From Cyclina sinensis (Eukaryota > Mollusca > Bivalvia > Venerida > Veneridae): a stretch of DNA of 64,000 bases. The stretch is taken from contig JAAONU010000001.1 of the NCBI GenBank assembly GCA_012932295.1, positions 25,582,550-25,646,549 of the forward strand, in the 5' to 3' direction. Positions 49,401 to 61,115 of the stretch are shown here, one piece after another (positions within the stretch are counted from its first letter, which is position 1; the number at the start of each line of letters is the position of its first letter). Under the pieces are notes generated by a model. It had not been told where the DNA came from. It was given only the letters and a program-made list of their open reading frames with translations, and searched no databases. The translations under genes were made by a program, and so were the position numbers.

Positions 49401-51393
49401 TGTTGATCATTATCAATCACGATATTTTCATTTTTCATACCGATGAAATATTTCATAATTGTTTCAAGTTAATGCCTTGGTTAAATATAAATAAATTTCA
49501 TTCAGTGGAACCTGGGACCTAATATAACTGGGATCTGATATGTTGTTCCCAGGTGAAACGATATAGTAATAACAAGGAAAATTCAAATGGACTTGAATCC
49601 ATTTGAGTGTACGGTTTTTACTGCATTTTTAAGGAACCTTTAGCTACAGCATTCTATTTTGTTTTTAGACGCCAGTAAAAAGAAATTTAATATATATCTT
49701 TAAATTGATTACCTGTCTTGTTCAGACATATTATAACTAATGTAATGCACAGTTTTTAACGAACAACAACATATTTGTTCAACCATTTATTTCCATATCT
49801 CTTGACGTTAATGGTGGTGAAGAACAGTCACTGTCGTAGCAAAGTACTTCCAGGAACCAGACAGAATTTTTAACTTTAGATGTCTTTTTTCTTTGTGAGC
49901 CGAATTTTATTATTTGAAAACATTAAACATAAACATTGTATCATTTTACATCATACATACAAAAATGAATATAAAAGTCAAAATAGAATGAAAAAAAAAA
50001 AAATTTCGCTCAAGCCTGATTTGAACTCTGGACCCTCATGTTAACAAAATATTTCCAACGCTTTTACTGTCACCACCATCACCGCATGTGATATTACAAA
50101 GATTTACATTAAATCGTATACGATATAGTTATACCGTCACGTTACGGTATAGCACTTTGAAAGGGAAAAAAATCAATTTATAATGTAATTATTTGACTTA
50201 TTTTTTGTCAGTAAGTTATTTTTTAAGCATTACTCATAAATATTACAAGAAATTTATAAAACAAGGAAACTTTCTTTTTTTGTCATCTGGAGCACAGCCC
50301 CTTTAAATTCACATTTTGAAAATATAAGCAGATTTTGAATTTTTGCTTTTAAAAAAGAGAACTAAACTAATTTATACCTGTCGTTTCAGCATTTTTTCAG
50401 CATTTTTCTAGCAGCTTAGATCCACTAAGTTTAACCATTTACAAACAAGAAAGTGAACAGTTTTGAAAATTATTTTTTATATTTGTAAAATATGAGTTTA
50501 CAGATCTTTTAAATGATATAAAATATTGAATTGTTTGATGAAAAATGACTTTGTAATTGTAATTACAAAATTACTATGTTTTGCATTTTTGTCAACCGCC
50601 ATATTTTTGCCAGCCTTCAAAAAGTTACCTGTATCTCTTATCAGTTACTTGTTACTATTAATAGATTTCAAAACAATAACATATCTTCCTACACAATATT
50701 ACCAGACAGTCACGTGATTCTGTTCGTAATTCTGTCCGAGGATTTCCGGAATAACACAACTTCGCAAATTGATTCAACAGGTAGTACATCGTAAAAATAC
50801 GTAATGCTTCGGCAATAATCGGATCTTCTAACAGCCAATCAAAACATAGAATTACATAATATTGGATAACACTAACCACGCTCCAATTGTACATATAGGA
50901 ATATAATACTGGCAATTTTCCGTACAGAAAAAAGAATGAATCGTCAACAGCACCTAGTCTGTAACCTCTGCTATAACATATAGTCGGCATTCACATGACA
51001 TTTTGTTAACTTTCGCATAAATCCCCTAACATTAAAAAAATTAGTCAGTTATTAGAATGTATAACTTTACACCAGTATTTCATTATTTTCACAAATCTAT
51101 TTATATACAATTTAAGGGTAGCGTCATAAGCTAGACAGTAGCCGAGGGTTACAGGTAGTAGCTTTGATGAGCTAGAGGCATCTCTTAAGGTCACTCAAGA
51201 TAACTATGTCCAAAGATCTAGTGCTAGACTAAAAGGGGCATTAAATAGCAACAAATGTACTAACCCGAATGAGTAGACGAGGCATGGATGTCTTGGTTCA
51301 TATAAATCATCCACGCAAATCTCTTTACCACCGTCCCTCAGTGATCCTAGCCTTCTTTGTTTCCGACACAATACTTGCATAGTATTAATGTAT
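46447..51393 (-). CDS. METTL24-like methyltransferase-family protein
   Basis: Minus-strand exons in coding order: 51393-51265, 48738-48664, 47667-47529, 46755-46447 (stop at 46449-46447). All introns are GT-AG and the phases fit, giving 216 residues plus the stop. Order of motifs: RYINTMQVLC, then CVDDLY...RHPCLVYSFG (the usual glycine-containing cofactor motif region), SNFQFDFEEDVFRYYKCETHTFDPS (acidic FDPS strand, split by an intron), PVKFHLIGLG, RGWKMETLSSIRKQLGH, IDILKIDIEGGEW and a C-terminal region with CLEVHF. These match METTL24/FkbM-type SAM-dependent methyltransferases. The substrate is unknown. The first exon here enters in phase 2, so at least one upstream exon is missing; see 57876-58004. 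No defect is seen in the visible part. Confidence 0.88.
46850..47110 (+). mobile_element. SINE with AAACT tail
   Basis: The head region ATCGGGTTGACAATCC is tRNA-like only weakly. The body has two near-inverse phrases (TTTCTCCGTGATAATTG and CGGAGAAATTGGTCGG) and the element ends GACTTTAAACCCCAATAAACTAAACTAAAC. This tail style is typical of molluscan SINEs. It lies in the last intron of the METTL24-like gene, in antisense. Confidence 0.6.
47853..47897. repeat. Perfect 45-bp palindrome (22-bp arms, 1-nt centre)
   Basis: TATCTATATCACTTTTCGGCCC is followed, after one C, by its exact inverse. It lies between METTL24-like exons 47667-47529 and 48738-48664. Confidence 0.95.
48237..48369. repeat. 133-bp long hairpin with GC-rich loop
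   Basis: The outer arms AATAAATAAGTGATTTGATATTGGCCCTG... and their inverse match for nearly 40 bp, and after a small mismatch zone a second inner arm around CAGTCGTATTGGCCC matches again. The centre is CTCGCCTACGGCCTCGGG. Same intron as the 47853 palindrome. Confidence 0.92.
49075..49135 (-). mobile_element. tRNA-like A-box fragment
   Basis: On the minus strand TATAGCTCAGTGGTTACAGAGC is a textbook tRNA A-box stretch, but no B box follows at tRNA distance. A broken tRNA-derived repeat rather than a tRNA gene. Confidence 0.45.
49970..50310 (-). mobile_element. MITE-like element with tRNA-like internal domain, copy 2
   Basis: Closely similar to 1276-1630 over most of its length, including the AGAGTTCAAATC B-box-like part (minus strand), the GTTATACCGT hairpin and GTCAGTAAGTTATTTTTT. 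Its right end ATCTGGAGCACAGCCCCTTT is the inverse of the left end of copy 1. It lies in the METTL24-like intron. Confidence 0.7.
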
Positions 51394-51599
51394 CTATAAA
51401 AAGTTAATAAACAGATGAGAGTCCAACCGTCTATCCGTTTATACATCCATCTGTCCATCTTTCCGTCCGCCCTTATATTTATCGCCAAATCAAGCGATGG
51501 ATGGATCGATCAGTTAGTCTGTCATTTGGTCACAATTAGTCAGATAGTAAATGCAAATGCATTAGGAAAAAAAACAATAAACCAGTATCAACTTTCTTG

Positions 51600-54500
51600 A
51601 AAATAAGTGTCGGTTTGTATGTTAAAACTGTGAAAAGGTTGAATTTCATCGACCCTAATTATCTATAACTTACCTCCAGTAAATAAAAAGTAGCTAACCT
51701 GAATATCTATATAAATCACAAGTTACCGACCTAAGCTTCAGTAACTTATCCCCAGTACATTTCAAGTATCTATAACTTACCTCCAGTAAATGACAAGTAA
51801 CTGACCTAAGTATCTATCAGTTACCTCCAGTAAATTTCAAATAACTGATCTAAACATCTATAACTTACCTCAAGTAAATAAGTATATATAACTTATTTTC
51901 AGTAAATTTCAAGTAATCGACCTAAGCATCTGTAACTTACCTCGAGTAAATGTCAAGTAACTGACCTAGGGATTTGTTACTTACCTTCAGTACATTTATG
52001 GAAATGACCTACGCATCTGTACTTTTCCTCCAGGAAATTTTAAGTAAATGGCTAAAAAATTGGTAAACTACCTCAAGTAACTGACCTTAGCATCTGTAAC
52101 GTACCTCCAGAAATTTTCAAGTAACTAACTAATCATCTGTTACTTACCTCCAGATAATGACAAGTTACTGACCTAAACATCTGTGACTTACCCCCAGTAA
52201 ATTTCAAGAACTTACGTTTCTATAACTTACCGCGAGTAAATTTTAAGTACCTGACCTAAGCATTAGTAACTTCCCCCCGTAAATTTCAAGAACTGACCTA
52301 AGTTTCTATTACTTACCTCCAGTAAATTTCAAGTAACTGACCTAAGCATCTGTAACTTACCTCCAGTAAATTTCTAGTAACTGTCTTAAGTATCTGTAAC
52401 TTACCTCCAGTAAATTTCAAGTAACCGACCTAAGCATCTGTAACTTACCCCCAGTAAATTTCAAGTAACTGACCTTAGCATCTATAACTTACATCTAGTA
52501 AGTAAGTATCTATAACTTACCTCCAGTAAATTTCAAGTAACTGACTTAAGCATCTATAACTTACCTCCAGTAAATTTCTAGTAACTGACCTAAGCATCTG
52601 TAACTTACCCCCAGTAAATTTCAAGTAACTGACCTTAGCATCTATAACTTACATCTAGTAAGTAAGTATCTATAACTTACCCCCAGTAAATTTCAAGTAA
52701 CTGACCTTAGCATCTATAACTTACATCTAGTAAGTAAGTATCTATAACTTACCCCCAGTAAATTTCAAGTAACTGACCTTAGCATCTATAACTTACATCT
52801 AGTAAGTAAGCATCTGTAACTTACCCCCAGTAAATTTCAAGTAACTGACCTTAGCATCTATAACTTACATCTAGTAAGTAAGTATCTATAACTTACCCCC
52901 AGTAAATTTCAAGTAACTGACCTTAGCATCTATAACTTACATCTAGTAAGTAAGTATCTATAACTTACCCCCAGTAAATTTCAAGTAACTGACCTTAGCA
53001 TCTATAACTTACATCTAGTAAGTAAGCATCTGTAACTTACCCCCAGTAAATTTCAAGAAACTGACCTTAGCATCTATAACTTACATCTAGTAAGTAAGTA
53101 TCTATAACTTACCCCCAGTAAATTTCAAGTAACTGACCTTAGCATCTATAACTTACATCTAGTAAGTAAGCATCTGTAACTTACCCCCAGTAAATTTCAA
53201 GTAACTGACCTTAGCATCTATAACTTACATCTAGTAAGTAAGTATCTATAACTTACCCCCAGTAAATTTCAAGTAACTGACCTTAGCATCTATAACTTAC
53301 ATCTAGTAAGTAAGTATCTATAACTTACCCCCAGTAAATTTCAAGTAACTGACCTAAGCATCTATAACTTACATCTAGTAAGTAAGTATCTATAACTTAC
53401 CCCCAGTAAATTTCAAGTAACTGACCTTAGCATCTATAACTTACATCTAGTAAGTAAGTATCTATAACTTACCCCCAGTAAATTTCAAGTAACTGACCTA
53501 AGCATCTATAACTTACATCTAGTAAGTAAGTATCTATAACTTACCCCCAGTAAATTTCAAGTAACTGACCTAAGCATCTGTAACTTACCTCCAGTAAATT
53601 TCTAGTAACTGTCTTAAGTATCTGTAACTTACCTCCAGTAAATTTCAAGTAACCGACCTAAGCATCTGTAACTTACCCCCAGTAAATTTCAAGTAACTGA
53701 CCTTAGCATCTATAACTTACATCTAGTAAGTAAGTATCTATAACTTACCCCCAGTAAATTTCAAGTAACTGACCTTAGCATCTATAACTTACATCTAGTA
53801 AGTAAGTATCTATAACTTACCTCCAGTAAATTTCAAGTAACTGACAATAGCATCTATAACTTACCTCCAGTAAATTTCTAGTAACTGACCTTAGCATCTA
53901 TAACTTACATCTAGTAAGTAAGTATCTATAACTTACCTCAAGTAAATTTCAAGTAACTGACCTAAGCATCTTTAACTTACCTCCAGTAAATTTCTAGTAA
54001 CTGTCTTAAGTATCTGTAACCTACCTCCAGTAAATTTCAAGTAACCAACCTAAGCATCTGTAACTTACCCCCAGTAAATTTCAAGTAACTGACCTTAGCA
54101 TCTATAACTTACCTCCAGTAAATTTCAAGTAACTGACCTTAGCATCTATAACGTACATCTAGTAAGTAAGTATCTGTAACTTACCCCCAGTAAATTTCAA
54201 GTAACTGACCTTAGCATCTATAACTTACATCTAGTAAGTAAGTATCTATAACTTACCCCCAGTAAATTTCAAGTAACTGACCTTAGCATCTATAACTTAC
54301 ATCTAGTAAGTAAGTATCTATAACTTACCCCCAGTAAATTTCAAGTAACTGACCTTAGCATCTATAACTTACATCTAGTAAGTAAGTATCTATAACTTAC
54401 CCCCAGTAAATTTCAAGTAACTGACCTTAGCATCTATAACTTACATCTAGTAAGTAAGTATCTATAACTTACCTCCAGTAAATTTCAAGAAACTGACCTT

Positions 54501-57330
54501 AGCATCTATAACTTACATCTAGTAAGTAAGTATCTATAACTTACCTCCAGTAAATTTCAAGTAACTGACCTTAGCATCTATAACTTACATCTAGTAAGTA
54601 AGTATCTATAACTTACCTCAAGTAAATTTCAAGTAACTGACCTAAGCATCTTTAACTTACCTCCAGTAAATTTCTAGTAACTGTCTTAAGTATCTGTAAC
54701 CTACCTCCAGTAAATTTCAAGTAACCAACCTAAGCATCTGTAACTTACCCCCAGTAAATTTCAAGTAACTGACCTTAGCATCTATAACTTACATCTAGTA
54801 AGTAAGTATCTATAACTTACCCCCAGTAAATTTCAAGTAACTGACCTTAGCATCTATAACTTACATCTAGTAAGTAAGCACCTGTAACTTACCCCCAGTA
54901 AATTTCAAGTAACTGACCTTAGCATCTATAACTTACATCTAGTAAGTAAGTATCTATAACTTACCCCCAGTAAATTTCAAGTAACTGACCTTAGCATCTA
55001 TAACTTACATCTAGTAAGTAAGTATCTATAACTTACCCCCAGTAAATTTCAAGTAACTGACCTTAGCATCTATAACTTACATCTAGTAAGTAAGTATCTA
55101 TAACTTACCCCCAGTAAATTTCAAGTAACTGACCTTAGCATCTATAACTTACATCTAGTAAGTAAGTATCTATAACTTACCTCCAGTAAATTTCAAGAAA
55201 CTGACCTTAGCATCTATAACTTACATCTAGTAAGTAAGTATCTATAACTTACCTCCAGTAAATTTCAAGTAACTGACCTTAGCATCTATAACTTACGTCT
55301 AGTAAGTAAGTATCTATAACTTACCTCAAGTAAATTTCAAGAAACTGACCTAAGCATCTTTAACTTACCCCCAGTAAATTTCAAGTAACTGACCTTAGCA
55401 TCTATAACTTACATCTAGTAAGTAAGCATATGTAACTTACCCCCAGTAAATTTCAAGTAACTGACCTTAGCATCTATAACTTACATCTAGTAAGTAAGTA
55501 TCTATAACTTACCCCCAGTAAATTTCAAGTAACTGACCTTAGCATCTATAACTTACATCTAGTAAGTAAGTATCTATAACTTACCCCCAGTAAATTTCAA
55601 GTAACTGACCTTAGCATCTATAACTTACATCTAGTAAGTAAGTCTCTATAACTTACCCCCAGTAAATTCAAGTAACTTGACCTTAGCATCTATAACTTCC
55701 ATCTAGTAAGTAATTGGCATCTGTAACTTACCCCCCAGTAAATTTCAAGTAACTGACCTAAGCATCTGTACACTTACATCTAGTAAGTAAGTATCTATAA
55801 CCTACCTCCAGGTAAATTTCAAGTAACTGACCTTAGCTATCTATAACGTAATCTAGTAAGTAAGTATCTGAACTTCCCACCCCAGTAAATTTCAAGTAAC
55901 TGACCTTAGCATCTATACACTTACATCTAGTAAGTAAGTATCTATAACTTACCCCCAGTAAATTTCAAGAAACTGACCTAAGCATCTATAATTTACATCT
56001 AGTAAGTAAGTATCTATAACTTACCCCCAGTAAATTTCAAGTAACTGACCTAAGCATCTGTAACTTACCTCCAGTAAATTTCTAGTAACTGTCTTAAGTA
56101 TCTGTAACTTACCTCCAGTAAATTTCAAGTAACCGACCTAAGCATCTGTAACTTACCCCCAGTAAATTTCAAGTAACTGACCTAAGCATCTATAACTTAC
56201 ATCTAGTAAGTAAGTATCTATAACTTACCCCCAGTAAATTTCAAGTAACTGACCTTAGCATCTATAACTTACCCCCAGTAAATTTCTAGTAACTGACCTA
56301 AGCATCTGTAACTTACCCCCAGTAAATTTCAAGTAACTGACCTAAGCATCTATAACTTACATCTAGTAAGTAAGTATCTATAACTTACCCCCAGTAAATT
56401 TCAAGTAACTTACCTAAGCATCTATAACTTACATCTAGCAAGTAAGTATCTATAACTTACCTCAAGTAAATTTCAAGAAACTGACCTTAGCATCTATAAC
56501 TTACATCTAGTAAGTAAGTATCTATAACTTACCCCCAGTAAATTTCAAGTAACTGACCTTAGCATCTATAACTTACATCTAGTAAGTAAGTATCTATAAC
56601 TTACCTCAAGTAAATTTCAAGTAACTGACCTAAACTTCTGTTACTTACCTCCAATTAATGTCAAGTAACTGTTCTAGGCATCTGTTACCTACCTCCAGTA
56701 AATTTCAAATAATGCCTTGCGCATCTTTCACATACCTCCTGTATGTTTTGATTAATTGGCTTAAACATCTGTTAATTACCTCCAGTAAATGTCAGGTAAC
56801 TGATCTAAACATCTGAAACTTACCTTCAGTAAATTTCAAGTTACCCACCTAAGCATCTGTAACTAACTTCTAGTTAATTTCAAGTAACTGGTCTAAACAT
56901 CTGTAACTTACCTCAAGTACATTTCTAGTTACTAACCTGAGTATTAATAACTTATCTCCAGTAATTTTGTAGTAACTGACCTAAGCATCTATAACTTACC
57001 TTAGTACATTTCAGGTAACTGACCCAAGAATCGTTACTTATCTCTAGTACATTTAAAGTAACTGACCAAAGCATCTAAAACTAACCTCCAGTAAATGTCG
57101 AGTACCTGACCTAAGCATCTGTAACTTACCTCCATCACATTTCAAGTAAATGACTTTAGTATCTATAACTTACCTCTAGTACATTTCAAGTAACTGGCAT
57201 ATGCAATGAAATTGCAACTTACCTTCAATAAAGTTCATGTTACTGACCTTCTGTAACTTACCTCCTGTCAAGTAACTGACCTAAGCATTTATACATACCT
57301 CCAGTAAATTTCAAGTAGCTGGTTGTTACT
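51600..57330. repeat. 5.7-kb satellite, 44-bp unit with 72-bp higher-order unit
   Basis: The basic unit of 44 bp is TCTATAACTTACCTCCAGTA + AATTTCAAGTAACTGACCTAAGCA. In the core (about 52440-56620) a 28-bp piece, TCTATAACTTACATCTAGTA + AGTAAGTA, alternates with it to give a 72-bp unit, nearly identical over dozens of copies. The flanks (51600-52430, 56630-57330) hold diverged 44-bp units only. Larger blocks also recur (for example the CTGTCTTAAGTATCTGTAAC variant near 52380, 53608, 54001, 54681 and 56087). No coding sense. Confidence 0.97.
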
Positions 57331-57875
57331 CAATGTCTTTAAAGTTGTGTCATTTGGAAAAAGGAAAGTCCCTTTTTCGTCTGAAGTCACGTGATTAAAG
57401 CTTTCTAACTAGAAATGCCAATAAATAGAAAACGATGTAAAACGGTTACAATAATGACTACGAAGAAATTGTGAGTATTCCTTCTATACTTGTATTATCC
57501 AATCAGATATATATTGTTTACTAAAGTCTTTTGGCACCAGGTTATTCGAATTCAAGAATTGAAAATGTATTGACATTATATCGTACAATACATAAAACAT
57601 GCATACATGTACATAAAACAGTTCATCCTGCATTTAATGAGGAATCATTTTTGTATGAAAAGGGTTAAACAAAAGAATTCATCTTTAAATTTAAAAAGAA
57701 ACATCGAAACATAACTTGTTCACATTTCAAAATCAAATTTCAACGGAAAGACTTTTTACCAACATTAAAAAGTATGTTACGTTCTGCAAGGTACTGGTAC
57801 TACAATCAAAGATAAAACAAAAAACAACACTTCTTTGCTTAGTAAATCAGCAAGTATGAATCTAAAATGTCTCAC
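57331..57875. other. Spacer between satellite and possible METTL24-like first exon
   Basis: AT-rich, no exon or repeat recognised. The reading frame of the 57876-58004 exon continues here to 57777 but is then past a donor. Confidence 0.4.
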
Positions 57876-58004
57876 TCGTGAAATGCTTTTCACTAGACTT
57901 CGGTATCCAAAATGCTGTGTTATTATCTGCATCATAATAACAACAAAAAGAAATAATGTATAGACAAATCTCTTATTAAATTTTAAAATCCTATTAACAC
58001 CCAT
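57876..58004 (-). CDS. Possible N-terminal (signal-anchor) exon of the METTL24-like gene
   Basis: A minus-strand ATG opens a frame that starts MGVNRILKFNKRF and is followed by the hydrophobic VYTLFLFVVIMM, like a type II membrane anchor. After 43 codons a CGA|GTGAGA donor ends in phase 0. The next known exon (51393) needs phase 2, so an intermediate exon would have to exist and was not found. Same strand and a fitting protein type, but the link is inference. Confidence 0.4.
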
Positions 58005-58947
58005 GTTCCTTTCCGCAATTTAGTATTGTAGTCGTTAGAAATTTATACTGTTTTGTTGTCGTCTGCGACTTTCATACCAGCTGTAACATGTCAGACTATT
58101 ATAACATACTGGACAAACTGTCAAGATTGTGGAAGCTATTCATTTATATCCACAAATAAGCACTTTAAAATCAGTAAAAATCGCCGTCATGTTGAACCAA
58201 TATAATACCTGTAGTTGATTTTACCTAAGCAAACAAGCTTGAATGGATATTTAAATAAATTTAAATAGGAGAGACACAGGTCGAAAATAAACAATAAAAC
58301 CTTGGATGGTATTACCATTTATAAGACAGACTATTATTAAAATAAGATCTCACTACATTAAATGAAATTTACCTTAGACCACAGCTACCCTCCACTGGCC
58401 AATCAGTGGCCAGTATTACCATTGTCTAAATCACGTAGACAACAGTTTGCCGTTGTCTAAATAGAGCACGAGGAAAACGTGAATTTTCATTACTTGTAAG
58501 ATTGCCCATATTTGGTATTGTTTACTACAGTTCATAGTAGTAGTAGCTAAATTTCCCGCCAAAATTAATGTTTGAATCTGGACTTTTTTGGCGTTTATGA
58601 AAAAAGTTAATTGACTAAAAATGTAGGTTACTTTCTAAGCAAACTTTTAACATGAAAGTTTGTAATTATTATATTTCTTAGCAAAATTCATTTCTCCGCC
58701 AATCCGACAGTAAACGGTGATTTGCAAACCCTGATTATAATAGTTATCTTCGACGTAGCATGATAAAGTTTACTACGAATTTTATATATTTAGTGACCTG
58801 AAAAATATCGTCAGTTAGAGATTACGAATGAGAATTTTTCCATACATTGTTTTATTTGTTTTATGACAAAATAAACACAAAACCGTTATCAGATACTTTA
58901 TATCAGAGAAATTACAATGTACAAAAATGTACCATCAAAACATAAAC
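58005..58947. other. No gene seen; short palindromes
   Basis: The only structure seen is ACTGGCCA-ATCAG-TGGCCAGT near 58398-58418 and two nearby TTGTCTAAAT copies about 40 bp apart. Confidence 0.4.
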
Positions 58948-59277
58948 TCACACAGCTATTGAACTTTTACGACCATTTTTTGTAATAATAACTGTGTGAA
59001 TGGTAGATGGTAGAACGATTTCCAGGCACCCTGGATCCTGACTAGAGCCAGATGCTTGTGCATTATCGGTGGTAATTAACGGTTTTAATTCCTGTTCCTG
59101 TGGAGGGGGTGATGTAGCAATAGCCTGTCGGCTTGGTGGCGCCTGAAGTGCTGCAGAAACACTTCGCTTTAACTCCTCACTAGGTCGCTTATAATCGCGA
59201 ACAGCAATACTCCCGTGCCCGCTATGTGCCATAATTGCCTGTTCGTCGAACTGTTTATCATATAGACAGGTGCACAT
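58948..59277 (-). CDS. Unidentified reading frame, possible terminal exon
   Basis: A 109-codon frame on the minus strand. Composition is protein-like: SHGSIAVRDYKRPSEELKR-type charged start, then Ala/Pro/Gln-rich middle (QAPPSRQ, SPPPQEQE), and a C-terminal CLEIVLPSTIHTVIITKNG. No family is recognised. A possible acceptor (ATATGATAAACAG) lies just before TTCGACGAACAGG, so it may be the last exon of a longer gene; a start at the inner ATG (MAHSGHG) is also possible. It could equally be part of a mobile element, as the 59571-62230 element lies next to it. Confidence 0.35.
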   Translation of the reverse strand: MCTCLYDKQFDEQAIMAHSGHGSIAVRDYKRPSEELKRSVSAALQAPPSRQAIATSPPPQEQELKPLITTDNAQASGSSQDPGCLEIVLPSTIHTVIITKNGRKSSIAV

Positions 59278-60419
59278 GGTTACTTTACCCGAATGGTTGC
59301 GTATGTTTCTATTCTCAAGGTCAGCTATCTAGTTGAGTAATAGTCACTTCATGGCTAATTTCTCTGAGTATATCAGGACACAACACGTTGTTATTTTCAT
59401 CCATTTTTGTCGGAAACTACACATATAACACAATGAAGGCAGTAATATTGGTACGGGCGATGATATTCATGAAATCCACGTGCAAAGATTTAACGTGTTG
59501 ATTTTACATAGTAGTAAAAATGGGCGATCAATTGGAACGAGAAGTGTCGTATCTAAACTACCTGTGGTCTAACACGGTGCATAACCATATCGGCAACACG
59601 GTGCATAACCATATCGGCAGTCTCTCTGCGAAATCTGTCTTTTTGGAGGTCTCTCTGCGTCGGTACCGATTATTCTCTGCTGTAAACACAGTTTGTGATG
59701 GAAGACCATCAGAAAAATCGGACAGACATCAGTTCAAACAGCTGAGTTGCTTAAAATTTATAAGTTCACGGAACATTAGAATATCTTTGCTAGGTATAAG
59801 CGTGTCTACTTTTCAATTATCAGTCACTGCGCTCCGAAACTCGGACAAATTGTTCAATGGTGTACTGACATGAACAGAACTTCGGCACTTTCTACCGGCT
59901 GAAACGAGTTATTACTTTTATAACGCACATAACAATCCCATCAAACGTAATCACTGTTCACTATTTTTCAAGAAAATACTAATAAACTGGTCGCTATTTA
60001 TTTAGAAATCTTGTACACTCTCTACTTTCGGTTTTGATGGTGCACAGGAGGTCTCTCTGCACAGCAGCTTTCAAAGCACAGGTAGGCTCTCTGCCAGCAA
60101 ATGATTTAAGCAATCGCTGTTTTTTGAGATTGAACTCTTAATTTTTGTGAATTGTTAAATGCACAAACTTAAAAGTTCAAGTCTTAAGCCTACATGGCTG
60201 GAATTGACTACAATGAGGTATATCCTGTAATGTTTCATGACTATACAAGGAATCTCGTTGTCTTTTATAAGTTTTTAAGTACTTCTGGTCGAGTATGAGA
60301 AAGTATCAAAATAATGAAATAATTCTGTAAAATTACCACTTCTATTTTACAACTTATTTTATAAAGTTAGACACGCCCCTGGCGGTCATGCTTTGACAAA
60401 TCACCGAAATTATACTCTT

Positions 60420-60450
60420 CGTTCGCTCGCTCACTCACTCACTCACTAAG
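60420..60450. repeat. Short (CACT)n run
   Basis: GCTCACTCACTCACTCACT inside the spacer of the inverted-repeat element. Confidence 0.8.
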
Positions 60451-60519
60451 TCAATCAATCATTCATGCTTTCATTTATTATTAATTTATCGACGCATTCA
60501 TTCATTCTTTTTTCATCAG

Positions 60520-61115
60520 TTTTTCCATCAACGCAAACATTTATTCATTAAATCATATATTGCCAGTTTATCTGGCTTACACGTGTTTTTTTAACAGTAG
60601 TATAATTCATTTTGCTTTTGAGGAAAATATAGTTAAAATCTTGGAATAACCGAAGAGCACTGTGCTAAGTATGCAGCTGGAAATCATAGGAAAGAACGAT
60701 CGAACTGTTTCCTGCGTTACATTGCCATATATAAAGGCACTGTAACAGAAGAAAGTACTGCGAATGCGAGAATTTGCTCTGTTTAGGACACGCACTTTGA
60801 ACGTCTTCAGAGTGATAACGCATTGACCGATTGTCTTGCAGTCAGTATCAATTATAATTCACGCTACGGGCAAACGTCTGAGACCTCTCAGACGTCTATA
60901 CGTTTACTGGATGGTGCAGGAGAGCTCTCAGAAACATGACGTATAAGATTTCTACAGTATATTTATCGTATAGTAAATATATGAGTAGATAGAGGCACTG
61001 TAATAGAAGTATTCATTCATTCTTTTTTCTTCAGTCTATCCATCAACGCAAACCTTTATTCATTAAATCATATATTGCCAGTTTATCTGACATGTACACA
61101 TGTTTTTTCAACGGT
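60520..61115. repeat. Direct repeat of about 85 bp, 504 bp apart
   Basis: CATCAACGCAAAC...TTTATTCATTAAATCATATATTGCCAGTTTATCTG occurs at about 60528 and 61032 with few differences. Both lie in the spacer of the inverted-repeat element, so the spacer itself has been partly duplicated. Confidence 0.8.

Noticed and set aside
50658..50990. 110-codon minus-strand frame
   Set aside because: It lies within a METTL24-like intron, has no recognisable motif, and does not join in phase to its neighbours.
51600..57330. CRISPR array
   Set aside because: The repeats are contiguous, without unique spacers, in an animal genome. The same holds for the arrays at 19650, 36040 and 44150.
59520..59873. 117-codon frame and its mirror at 61852-62124 as a duplicated gene pair
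   Set aside because: Both lie in the two arms of one inverted repeat, so the frame is shared automatically. No family resemblance and no support beyond openness.
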